From contig CAJUCC010000010.1 in assembly GCA_910585205.1 (NCBI GenBank), positions 1 through 38,406 on the forward strand: DNA of 38,406 bases, written 5' to 3'. The notes beneath the pieces are model-generated. The model saw only the letters and a list, made by a program, of their open reading frames with translations. It ran no database searches and had not been told where the DNA came from. The position numbers and the translations under genes were made by a program. Source of the stretch: an uncultured Lachnospiraceae bacterium. Its GTDB lineage: Bacteria > Bacillota > Clostridia > Lachnospirales > Lachnospiraceae. Position 1 is the first letter of the stretch. Every line of letters starts with the position of its first letter. Shown piece after piece: positions 25,529 to 33,193 of the stretch.

Positions 25529-27525
25529 ATTTGATTCTGAATTTCTTCCGGTACGGTTCCGAAATTCTTTTCCAGTTTGTTGCAGAGCATATCCAGATGA
25601 TGGAGTTTTTGACTGAGCAGCAGTTTATATTTGTTGACCGTTTCCATGTAAAGCGGATGCTGTACCAAATTCTGCCGGATCGCTGCGGAGAACGGACAGT
25701 AAGTAAATAAAATCGGACGCGCTACTTTGTTCAGGCGGGGTGAGCCGTTTCCTTCATATGTGATCCAGAGCATATAATCTCTGACAAACATTTCTTTGAC
25801 ACTGTTTTTGGCCCGCTGCAGGCTCAGACGCAGTTTTTCTTTTGCATCCGGCGACAGATCCCGGTTTTTTTTGTAAAACTGAATATAATCGGTATATTCG
25901 CTTGTCAGGGACGGTTCGGATATATCGTTCCAGCGCGCACCCTGTACCCGCTTACACATTTCCCAGCGGAACTCGCCGGTCATCCGGGTCAGGAGTTGGG
26001 AAATATCTTCCAGTGCGATGACGGAGAGCATCATCCGCGAAGGGGTCATCCGCCGCTTTCCCTCGATTTCCTGCCACATGGCGCCGCGCACACCGGCATT
26101 GGGCATCAGAATAAAGTCCGGCAGAATTTCGGCCTGTACGTATTCCCGTACGACGCCGTATTCTTCGCTTGTATATGTCGTCTCGCGGTAGAAAGCGGAA
26201 AAATCCAGCGCCCGGATGTCATCCAGAGCATCCATAATCCGCCTGGGGGTAACGAGTGACACGGCAAGCGGTTTCATCAGATTGTGGGCGGACAGCAGCG
26301 GACAGAAGGTGGAGATGCGTCCGAATGTCATTTTGTTTACGACCGGAAAGACGTTTTCCAGCTCAAAGCGTACCTTGTCAATCTGAGAGTTCAGGAGTTC
26401 TTTTTCCTGGGCTTCGTTTATCTTTCCGGATTTTTTCTGGTCGCGCAGGTAAGCGGGATAATCCATGTCAAATTCATTGCGCGAAGGCTCTTTCTTTCCC
26501 TCATAAATGGCGAGAAGCCATTCATAGAACGTGTAAACCCCTTTTTCCACATCGCCGGCGAAGGTGTCCGCCATGGAGAGCAGAAAAGCGGAATTGCCTG
26601 CCCCTGCCAGTTCGGGGTCGACAAAGCCGAAGTTTAAGAATAACTTTACCGAAACGGGCAGGTTCGGATCGTTGATGCTCTGTTCGAAGATTCGGGTATA
26701 GATCTTGTAAAAGTCACCTGTCATGGCCAGACGGAATTTCCGGTCCGCGTCATCGGTGCCGTCTTTGTCCGGCATCGCCTTATAAGCGTTTACCTCTTCC
26801 ATAAAGCGGTCTGCCAGCGCGTCGTCACACTCGCTGAAGGCCAGAATTTCGGCCAGCGAATTTGCCAGTTCCGGCGGGATTTCACTGTTCTTAGCCGCTT
26901 CTGCCGCGATGGCGGCGGCCTTTTCTGCCGCCTCTTCCTGCGGATCCGGTGCCGGTTTTGCGGGTTTTGCGATGGGATCCACCGCTGCGGGCGGGATTAC
27001 TCTGTCGTAGGGGATGCTGTCGTCCAGTTCGAGATCGTCGTTTTGCTGTTCGGCTTCCGCGGCCGCGCCGAGTGCCCGGGCAGCGGCAGCCTGTTCATGC
27101 CGCCTCTGCAGCATGGCGGCCTTTTCGTAAACCGTGAGCGGTTTTTTGCGGTCCAGTACATATTCGCCCGGTTCCCGTGCGCCTGCGCGTGCGGAAGCGC
27201 AGAAGCGCAGCAGAGAGCCGGAAAACCGTGCGCTGGACGTAAAGAACAGATGCATAACATTGGGTTTGCTCTGGAACATGGCCAGCAGCGCGTCCAGACC
27301 GTTGTAGGGATAGGGTACGAGCGCCGCATCCGTGGCGGCGATATACGTGCAGGAGTGCACACCGGATTTAATGTCCTGAATACCGATGACATCACCCTTG
27401 CGCAGCATCATTCCGCCGCCGGGAAACATCGCGCGGATATTTCCCTCGCCGATTACATAAAGCTCTTTCAGGGCATCGCCGGCCTGACAGAGCATTTGTC
27501 CGTTTTCAATATTAGTTACTGCCAT
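25510..27525 (-). CDS. Large protein with N-terminal cyclic-nucleotide-binding-like domain, function unknown
   Basis: This 671-residue cytoplasmic protein begins with a cupin-like fold of about 110 residues resembling Crp/cNMP-binding domains (GQMLCQAGDALKELYVIGEGNIR; LRKGDVIGIQDI). The Glu-Arg pair that normally holds the cyclic nucleotide phosphate is not seen in its usual place. A low-complexity Ala/Glu/Pro linker (about residues 135-215) is followed by a mostly helical region of about 450 residues that I do not recognise. No helix-turn-helix or enzyme motif is visible, so it is not a classical regulator. It is divergent from a DUF6508-like/TetR pair and convergent with the GGDEF gene. ATG 27525 follows GGAGG at four bases. 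Confidence 0.75.
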   Translation of the reverse strand: MAVTNIENGQMLCQAGDALKELYVIGEGNIRAMFPGGGMMLRKGDVIGIQDIKSGVHSCTYIAATDAALVPYPYNGLDALLAMFQSKPNVMHLFFTSSARFSGSLLRFCASARAGAREPGEYVLDRKKPLTVYEKAAMLQRRHEQAAAARALGAAAEAEQQNDDLELDDSIPYDRVIPPAAVDPIAKPAKPAPDPQEEAAEKAAAIAAEAAKNSEIPPELANSLAEILAFSECDDALADRFMEEVNAYKAMPDKDGTDDADRKFRLAMTGDFYKIYTRIFEQSINDPNLPVSVKLFLNFGFVDPELAGAGNSAFLLSMADTFAGDVEKGVYTFYEWLLAIYEGKKEPSRNEFDMDYPAYLRDQKKSGKINEAQEKELLNSQIDKVRFELENVFPVVNKMTFGRISTFCPLLSAHNLMKPLAVSLVTPRRIMDALDDIRALDFSAFYRETTYTSEEYGVVREYVQAEILPDFILMPNAGVRGAMWQEIEGKRRMTPSRMMLSVIALEDISQLLTRMTGEFRWEMCKRVQGARWNDISEPSLTSEYTDYIQFYKKNRDLSPDAKEKLRLSLQRAKNSVKEMFVRDYMLWITYEGNGSPRLNKVARPILFTYCPFSAAIRQNLVQHPLYMETVNKYKLLLSQKLHHLDMLCNKLEKNFGTVPEEIQNQIKFLKS

Positions 27526-27540
27526 AAATCCTCCATAGTG

Positions 27541-27560
27541 ACACGTATGTCATAAAAATA
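27541..27560. repeat. Operator-like repeat, copy 1
   Basis: The 20 bases match those at 27675-27694 at 17 positions and share an identical TATGTCATAAA core. TATGTCATA is palindromic around its central base, as expected for a dimeric repressor site. This copy lies in the leader of the minus-strand 671-residue protein, downstream of its predicted promoter. Confidence 0.6.
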
Positions 27561-27586
27561 ATTGCTTTATTTCTTCTTTACGTTAC

Positions 27587-27615
27587 AGTATAACGGAAAA
27601 ACGCTGAATATACAA
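27587..27615 (-). promoter_or_regulatory. Promoter of the cNMP-binding-like gene
   Basis: On the minus strand, TTGTAT (27615-27610) and TATACT (27592-27587) are 17 bases apart. Transcription would start near 27580, about 55 bases before the ATG at 27525, so the leader would include repeat copy 1. Confidence 0.65.
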
Positions 27616-27660
27616 CCAATAAAAATTTTTTGACGAGAGTGTGCACAGATCGAAAAAGTA

Positions 27661-27669
27661 TGGTAAAAT
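27661..27669 (+). promoter_or_regulatory. Extended -10 promoter of the DUF6508-like/tetR operon
   Basis: TGGTAAAAT is an extended -10 element. A TTGACG at 27630 is too far away (28 bases) to be its -35. The 8-base palindrome TGTGCACA lies at 27640-27647 just upstream. The predicted start near 27676 falls inside repeat copy 2. Confidence 0.5.
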
Positions 27670-27674
27670 AGAAG

Positions 27675-27694
27675 ACAGATATGTCATAAATATA
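27675..27694. repeat. Operator-like repeat, copy 2
   Basis: Second copy of the repeat at 27541-27560, in the same orientation, with identical TATGTCATAAA core (27680-27690). It overlaps the predicted transcription start of the plus-strand operon, where a bound protein would block the polymerase. The TetR protein encoded in that operon is the natural candidate to bind here. Confidence 0.6.
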
Positions 27695-27713
27695 AAAAGA
27701 TTGGGAGCGGCGT

Positions 27714-28211
27714 ATGGAATATGATAAATTAAGTGTGGAAGAAGCGGTAGAATTTTACAGGCCGGACGTGGAAAGTCTGTCGGGTTTTATTCCCTGGCTG
27801 GAAGCTCACAGCGGAAGCGAGACATCCAGTGTGTTCACGGGGGATGGGGTGGAAAAACACTCCATTACGTTTCCGGTTTATGACGGGACGCTGATGAATT
27901 TTGTAAAAACGGCACAGGCGAGCAGTCTGGTTGACCGTAATTATGTATATACATATTCCAGAAACAGGATTCGCACGGTGGCAGACGAACGGCGGTTTAT
28001 CCGCAATGCCACCATAAAGGAGATGGGTGATCTCTGGGGAATCCTTTCGAAGTATATTCTGAAGGGCATGACGAAATCCATGCTCTGGTCGGAGGGCGTC
28101 AGAAACGGCATTTTTCTCGATCTGCTGCTGAAAATGAATGAGATCCTCGCTTTCTGGGACAGAGAGGACAGGCATTTGCCGGAAGACAGGAGCCATACAT
28201 ATGGGAGATAA
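27714..28211 (+). CDS. DUF6508-like small protein
   Basis: A 165-residue cytoplasmic protein with no signal peptide or membrane helix. The arrangement ESLSGFIPWLEA, then ITFPVYDGTLMNFV, then a helical C-terminus (EGVRNGIFLDLLLKMNEILA) resembles DUF6508, a domain of unknown function common in clostridia. The assignment is from memory and moderate. ATG 27714 follows GGGAGCGG. The gene overlaps the tetR gene by 11 bases, so they are one transcript, and it is divergent from the 671-residue protein. No function is proposed. Confidence 0.7.
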   Translation: MEYDKLSVEEAVEFYRPDVESLSGFIPWLEAHSGSETSSVFTGDGVEKHSITFPVYDGTLMNFVKTAQASSLVDRNYVYTYSRNRIRTVADERRFIRNATIKEMGDLWGILSKYILKGMTKSMLWSEGVRNGIFLDLLLKMNEILAFWDREDRHLPEDRSHTYGR

Positions 28212-28785
28212 ATCAAATCAGAAACGAAAACTGATTCTGGAGACGTCCAGAAAGATCTTTATGGAAAAGGGGTACAAGCGCGTTACGATGAAAGATATTG
28301 TCGAGGCGTGCGGCATCAGCCGGGGCGGCCTGTACCTTTATTTCGGCAGCACGGGCGAGATCTTTACGGAAGTGTTGAAGATGGAGAGTCAGGAAACGGA
28401 CGATGTTTTTTCCGGTGCGATTACGGAAGATGCGACCGCTTCCGATATTCTGGCGCTGCTCTTAAAGGAGCAGAAAAAGGAGATTTTGCGGAAGAAAAAC
28501 AGTCTGACCGTCGCCGTCTACGAGTACTTTTTTGAAAACAGGCCGGCGAAAAGGGACAATCTGCTGCGGACACGGTTTGACGAGGCGGCGGCCGTTATGG
28601 AAAAACTGATTACGGACGGTGTGGAGAGCGGGGAATTTTACTGTGAAGACCCGCGCGGCTGTGCGCGCAATATCATGTATGTACTGGAAGGGCTGAAAGT
28701 GGCGGCCCAGACGATGGGAATTACGGAAAAGGCAGTTGACAGCGAGCTGTTGTATATTATGCAGGGACTTGTGACAGAGGAATGA
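28201..28785 (+). CDS. TetR-family transcriptional regulator
   Basis: A 194-residue repressor-type protein. The N-terminal helix-turn-helix is clear: ILETSRKIFMEKGYKRVTMK, then DIVEACGISRGGLYLYFGST, then the helical ligand-binding domain (about residues 60-194), which gives no hint of the ligand. The start is ATG 28201 behind AGGAG (28188-28192); the frame is open further upstream, but that overlaps the previous gene. It probably represses its own operon and the divergent gene through the repeats at 27541 and 27675. purL follows 14 bases later and could be co-transcribed. Confidence 0.9.
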   Translation: MGDKSNQKRKLILETSRKIFMEKGYKRVTMKDIVEACGISRGGLYLYFGSTGEIFTEVLKMESQETDDVFSGAITEDATASDILALLLKEQKKEILRKKNSLTVAVYEYFFENRPAKRDNLLRTRFDEAAAVMEKLITDGVESGEFYCEDPRGCARNIMYVLEGLKVAAQTMGITEKAVDSELLYIMQGLVTEE

Positions 28786-28799
28786 GCGGAGGAAAATTC

Positions 28800-31700
28800 A
28801 TGGAACGTGTGCAACGGATTTATGTGGAGAAAAAAGAAGATTTTGCGGTTCAGGCAAAAGAATTGCAGGAGGAGATCCGAAGTTATCTGGGGATTGACAG
28901 TGTGGACAAAGTGCGGATTCTGATCCGGTATGATGTGGAGCGGATCAGCCGGGAAACATGGCCGGCTGCCTGCAGGAGCGTTTTTTCGGAGCCGCCGGTG
29001 GATGTGCTGTACGAAGAGACCGTTCCCGTGCCGGAACGCGCCCGGATTTTCAGCGTGGAATATCTTCCGGGACAGTTCGATCAGCGGGCGGATTCGGCCA
29101 GAGCATGTATCCGGTTTCTGAATGAAAAAGAAGATCCGGTTATCCGTACGGCCGTTACCTATCTGCTGGAAGGTGATATTTCGGACGAAGAGCTGGAGCG
29201 GATCAAGTCGTACTGCATCAACCCGGTCGATTCGCGGGAGACCGGCATGGAAAAGCCGGATACGCTGCAAACACAGTATGAGGAGCCGGCGGATATTACA
29301 GTGCTGGACGGTTTCCGCCAGATGGGAGAGACGACGCTGCGTGAGCTGTACGCGTCTTTGGGATTGGCTATGACATTTCAGGATTTTCTGCATATCCGAC
29401 GGTATTTTGATGCGCAGGAGGACAGGGACCCGACGATGACGGAAATCCGGGTACTGGATACATACTGGTCGGATCACTGCAGACATACGACCTTTTCCAC
29501 GGAACTGAAAAATATTACCTTTGAAGACGGCTATTACCGGTCGCCGATCGAGACAAGCTACCAGTCTTATCTTGATACCCGCGAAGAGATCGTGGGGGAC
29601 AGGGAAGACAAGTTTATCTGTCTGATGGATCTGGCGCTGATGGCGATGAAAAAGCTGAAAAAGGACGGCCGGCTGCTGGATATGGAAGAATCGGACGAAA
29701 TCAATGCCTGTTCGATTGTCGTACCGGTGGAGACGGACGGCGTGACACAGGAATGGCTGATTAGCTTTAAAAACGAGACACATAACCACCCGACGGAGAT
29801 CGAACCGTTTGGCGGGGCGGCCACCTGTCTGGGCGGCGCGATCCGCGATCCGCTCTCGGGGCGTTCTTATGTATATCAGGCCATGCGTGTCACCGGCGCG
29901 GCGGATCCCACAGTGCCGGTATCGGAGACCTTAAAGGGTAAACTGCCGCAGAAAAAGCTTGTAAAAGGCGCTGCGAGCGGTTATTCCTCCTATGGCAACC
30001 AGATCGGTCTGGCAACCGGCTATGTGAAGGAAATCTATCATCCCGCCTATGTGGCGAAGCGGATGGAAATCGGAGCGGTTATGGGCGCTTCGCCCCGGAA
30101 AAACGTTATCCGGGCAACTTCCGACCCGGGAGACAGCATTATCCTGCTCGGCGGCAGGACGGGACGGGACGGATGCGGCGGCGCGACCGGATCGTCCAAG
30201 GTACATACGGAGCATTCGATCGAGACGTGCGGCGCGGAGGTGCAGAAGGGGAATGCCCCCACGGAGCGCAAGATACAACGGCTGTTCCGGCGGGAAGAGG
30301 TCAGCCGGCTGATTAAAAAATGCAATGACTTCGGTGCGGGCGGCGTGTCGGTTGCGATCGGTGAACTGGCGGACGGTCTGCGTGTGGATCTGGATAAAGT
30401 ACCGAAAAAGTATGCCGGTCTGGACGGCACGGAACTGGCGATTTCGGAGTCGCAGGAGCGGATGGCGGTTGTCGTGGCACCGGCGGATGTCAGGGCTTTT
30501 CTGGATTACGCTGCGGAGGAAAACCTGGAAGCCGTGGAGGTTGCCGTGGTGACGCAGGAGCCGCGTCTGGTGCTCGTATGGCGGGGAAAGGAGATCGTAA
30601 ATCTTTCCAGAGCCTTTCTGGACACAAACGGAGCCCATCAGGAGACGAACGTCGTTGTGGAGATGCCTTCGGAAGCGGAAAACTATTTCTGCAAGTATGC
30701 CGTTCCCGCAGTGGCGGAAGCGCTGCAGGAAAAAGACCGGAAGAAAGCATGGCTGGCTCTTTTATCGGATTTGAACGTATGTTCGCAAAAAGGGCTTGTG
30801 GAAATTTTTGACGCTTCCGTCGGTGCAGGCAGTGTGATGATGCCTTATGGCGGCAGGTATCAGCTCACGGAAACGCAGGTTATGGCGGCAAAACTGCCGG
30901 TGCTTCACGGCCGGACGGATACGGTGACGATGATGAGTTACGGATTTGATCCGTATCTGTCATCCTGGAGTCCGTATCACGGCGCGGTGTATGCGGTTAC
31001 GCAGTCGATGGCAAAGGTCGTGGCGGCCGGCGGAGACTATCGCGGGATTCACTTTACTTTTCAGGAGTATTTCCGCAGGATGACTTCCGAACCGAATCGC
31101 TGGAGCCAGCCGTTTGCAGCGCTGCTCGGCGCATTTGATGCGCAGATGGGCTTTGAGCTGGCTTCGATCGGCGGCAAGGACAGTATGTCGGGCAGCTTTC
31201 TTGATCTGGATGTGCCGCCCACACTGGTATCTTTTGCGGTGGATGTGGCGGATTATCACGATCTGATTACGCCGGAACTGAAACAGCCGGGCAATCTGCT
31301 GCTGATCTTCCCGATTGAGAAAGACGAGTTTGATCTGCCGGTCTATGAACGTGTGATGGAGCTTTACGCGGCACTGACAAAGCTGATCGGAGAAGGGAAG
31401 ATTGTGTCGGCTTACGCGCTCGACTCTTACGGCGCTGCGGCGGCGGCATGCAAGATGGCATTTGGCAATAAACTGGGCGTTGCCTTTGACGAAAAGATCA
31501 CGGAGGCGGATCTGTTCGGGAACGGTCTGGGCGGTATTCTGGCGGAAGTGCCGGCGGACGTCTGTGCCGTTTTGGAGGATCTGGATCTGGACTATACGCT
31601 GGCCGGCAGGGTGACGGCGGAACCGGAATTTGTATATCAGGATATGCGTCTTTCTCTGGAAGATGCCCTGCAGGCATGGACGGGGAAGCTGGAGAAAGTA

Positions 31701-32597
31701 TTCCCTTCGCGGGTGGAGACGGACGGTGCGGCGCCGGAGCAGGCCGATGTGTGCCATCGGGCCTCATCGATTTATGTCTGCAAACATAAGGTGGCGAAAC
31801 CCACTGTGTTTATACCCGTGTTTTCCGGGACAAACTGCGAGTATGACAGTGCGGCGGCGTTTGAACGGGCCGGGGCGAATGTGGTGACTAAGGTATTCCG
31901 CGATCTCTCACCGGAAGATATTCGCGATTCGGTGACAGCGTTTTCGTCCGCTGTTTCGCAGGCGCAGATTATAATGTTCCCCGGCGGATTTTCGGCAGGG
32001 GATGAACCGGACGGCAGCGCCAAGTTTTTTGCAACTGCTTTCCGCAATGCGAAGCTGCAGGAAGCAGTGACAAAGCTTCTGCAGGAGCGTGACGGTCTGG
32101 CGCTTGGTATCTGTAATGGCTTCCAGGCGATGATTAAACTGGGACTTGTGCCTTTCGGCGAGCCGCAGGAGCAGCAGGCCGAAGATGCGCCCACGCTTAC
32201 CTTTAATACGATTGGCCGTCACATTTCGCGGATGGTATACACCAAAGTGGTTTCGAATCTTTCGCCCTGGCTGGCAGAGGCGGAGACGGGCCGGACCTAT
32301 GTCAATCCCGCAAGCCATGGCGAGGGACGGTTTGTGGCGCCGCAGGCATGGATTGACAGGCTGTTTGCAAACGGACAGGTGGCGACACGGTATGCGGATC
32401 CGGACGGAAATATTTCCATGGATTCCGAATGGAATATAAACGGTTCCTACGCCGCAATCGAAGGCATCACCTCGCCCGACGGCCGCTGTCTGGGCAAGAT
32501 GGCACACAGCGAGAGACGGGGCAGAGCCGTGGCCGTAAACATTTACGGGGAGCAGGATATGCGGATCTTTGAATCCGGGGTGCGGTATTTTCAGTGA
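28800..32597 (+). CDS. purL: Phosphoribosylformylglycinamidine synthase, single-chain
   Basis: PurL makes FGAM from FGAR, glutamine and ATP, the fourth step of purine synthesis. The 1265-residue protein is the large form with all activities in one chain. It has an N-terminal PurS-like part, then a linker and two AIRS-type synthase halves. Markers are LDTYWSDHCRHTTFSTEL, ETHNHPTEIEPFGGAATCLG and the second-half GGKDSMSGSF. The C-terminal glutaminase has Cys1105 in LGICNGFQ, with His1173 and Glu1175 in SHGEGRF. ATG 28800 follows GGAGG at seven bases; an in-frame ATG at 28782 overlaps the tetR stop. A strong terminator follows. No other pur gene is in view. Confidence 0.97.
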   Translation: MERVQRIYVEKKEDFAVQAKELQEEIRSYLGIDSVDKVRILIRYDVERISRETWPAACRSVFSEPPVDVLYEETVPVPERARIFSVEYLPGQFDQRADSARACIRFLNEKEDPVIRTAVTYLLEGDISDEELERIKSYCINPVDSRETGMEKPDTLQTQYEEPADITVLDGFRQMGETTLRELYASLGLAMTFQDFLHIRRYFDAQEDRDPTMTEIRVLDTYWSDHCRHTTFSTELKNITFEDGYYRSPIETSYQSYLDTREEIVGDREDKFICLMDLALMAMKKLKKDGRLLDMEESDEINACSIVVPVETDGVTQEWLISFKNETHNHPTEIEPFGGAATCLGGAIRDPLSGRSYVYQAMRVTGAADPTVPVSETLKGKLPQKKLVKGAASGYSSYGNQIGLATGYVKEIYHPAYVAKRMEIGAVMGASPRKNVIRATSDPGDSIILLGGRTGRDGCGGATGSSKVHTEHSIETCGAEVQKGNAPTERKIQRLFRREEVSRLIKKCNDFGAGGVSVAIGELADGLRVDLDKVPKKYAGLDGTELAISESQERMAVVVAPADVRAFLDYAAEENLEAVEVAVVTQEPRLVLVWRGKEIVNLSRAFLDTNGAHQETNVVVEMPSEAENYFCKYAVPAVAEALQEKDRKKAWLALLSDLNVCSQKGLVEIFDASVGAGSVMMPYGGRYQLTETQVMAAKLPVLHGRTDTVTMMSYGFDPYLSSWSPYHGAVYAVTQSMAKVVAAGGDYRGIHFTFQEYFRRMTSEPNRWSQPFAALLGAFDAQMGFELASIGGKDSMSGSFLDLDVPPTLVSFAVDVADYHDLITPELKQPGNLLLIFPIEKDEFDLPVYERVMELYAALTKLIGEGKIVSAYALDSYGAAAAACKMAFGNKLGVAFDEKITEADLFGNGLGGILAEVPADVCAVLEDLDLDYTLAGRVTAEPEFVYQDMRLSLEDALQAWTGKLEKVFPSRVETDGAAPEQADVCHRASSIYVCKHKVAKPTVFIPVFSGTNCEYDSAAAFERAGANVVTKVFRDLSPEDIRDSVTAFSSAVSQAQIIMFPGGFSAGDEPDGSAKFFATAFRNAKLQEAVTKLLQERDGLALGICNGFQAMIKLGLVPFGEPQEQQAEDAPTLTFNTIGRHISRMVYTKVVSNLSPWLAEAETGRTYVNPASHGEGRFVAPQAWIDRLFANGQVATRYADPDGNISMDSEWNINGSYAAIEGITSPDGRCLGKMAHSERRGRAVAVNIYGEQDMRIFESGVRYFQ

Positions 32598-32622
32598 TGG
32601 CCGCGCCGTAAAAAGCATAGTG

Positions 32623-32665
32623 AATACGGGAATCCGGGGCGATATGCCGGGTTCCCGTATTTTTT
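32623..32665 (+). terminator. Rho-independent terminator of purL
   Basis: AATACGGGAA (32623-32632) pairs exactly with TTCCCGTATT (32652-32661), with an inner CCGG/CCGG pairing, and runs into six T residues. It lies 25 bases after the purL stop. Confidence 0.85.
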
Positions 32666-32680
32666 CTTTCTCTTAATAAT

Positions 32681-32729
32681 AAAAACCCGCACGGTGCGGC
32701 GCAGAGAGCGCTTTACTGTGCGGGTTTTT
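32681..32729 (-). terminator. Terminator of the glycyl-radical protein gene
   Basis: AAAAACCCGCAC (32681-32692) is the exact reverse complement of GTGCGGGTTTTT (32718-32729). On the minus strand it is a GC-rich stem followed by a T run, 28 bases after the stop of the glycyl-radical gene. The symmetric A/T ends let it work on the plus strand too, backing up the purL terminator. Confidence 0.8.
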
Positions 32730-32756
32730 AGTCACAATATTGTATCCGATACGGAT

Positions 32757-32999
32757 TTATACGGATTCGTGGAAGGTTCTGGAAATAACATCGGCCTGCT
32801 GTTCCGGTGTCAGTTTGATAAAATTAACCGCATAACCGGAAACGCGGATTGTGAGCTGCGGATAATTTTCCGGATGTTTCTGTGCGTCCAGAAGCATATC
32901 TCTGTTTAATACGTTGACATTCAGATGATGTCCGCCTTTTGTTGCATACCCGTCCAATAACGATACAAGGTTATCTACCTGCGCTGTGTTCACTGCCAT
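32757..32999 (-). CDS. grcA: Stand-alone glycyl-radical domain protein (GrcA/YfiD-like)
   Basis: This 80-residue protein corresponds to the last part of pyruvate formate-lyase. It carries KGGHHLNVNVLNRDMLLDA and the radical motif TIRVSGYAVNF, in which Gly55 would hold the radical. Free domains of this kind (GrcA/YfiD in E. coli, 127 residues) can replace the damaged end of pyruvate formate-lyase after oxygen has cut it. This version lacks the N-terminal half of E. coli GrcA and is closer in wording to the enzyme's own C-terminus. It has its own ribosome binding site (AAGGAGAG), promoter and terminator, so it looks functional and not a remnant. No pflB or activase lies in the window. Confidence 0.88.
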   Translation of the reverse strand: MAVNTAQVDNLVSLLDGYATKGGHHLNVNVLNRDMLLDAQKHPENYPQLTIRVSGYAVNFIKLTPEQQADVISRTFHESV

Positions 33000-33052
33000 A
33001 ATATTCTCTCCTTCTCTTATTTGATAATAGTAATAATTATTGTTATGTTAAT

Positions 33053-33081
33053 ATAATAGCACTCGAATTCTATAATGTCCA
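33053..33081 (-). promoter_or_regulatory. Promoter of the glycyl-radical protein gene
   Basis: On the minus strand, TGGACA (33081-33076) and TATTAT (33058-33053) are 17 bases apart. Between the expected start and the ATG lies an AT palindrome, AATAATTATT (33032-33041), a possible operator. Confidence 0.6.
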
Positions 33082-33145
33082 GTGATATTCCGGTAAAAAT
33101 TGTATTTTTTTTCATACAGCGCGGTGTGTACCCCTGTGAAAAACA

Positions 33146-33174
33146 GTCATAACTTCCGCTTCCTTTCATATATT
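33146..33174 (+). promoter_or_regulatory. Weak sigma-E-like promoter before spoIIIAA
   Basis: GTCATAAC (33146-33153) and CATATATT (33167-33174) each match the sigma-E boxes of Bacillus at six of eight positions, but the 13-base spacer is short and the start would leave only about 13 bases of leader. The spoIIIA operon is known to be sigma-E controlled in Bacillus, which is the main support. Confidence 0.3.
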
Positions 33175-33193
33175 GAGAGTAAGAGGTGAGGAC

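Noticed and set aside
28782..28799. purL start at ATG 28782
   Set aside because: It would overlap the tetR stop and place the GGAGG site inside the gene; ATG 28800 has that site at a normal distance.
33040..33057. Rex-type redox operator in the leader of the glycyl-radical gene
   Set aside because: TTGTTA is present, but the second half-site does not match TTAACAA at the right spacing. Only an unassigned AT palindrome remains.
33113..33120. CATACAGC as the sigma-E -10 box for spoIIIA
   Set aside because: It matches six of eight bases, but the only good -35 (GTGATATT near 33083) is about 23 bases away, too far for sigma-E.
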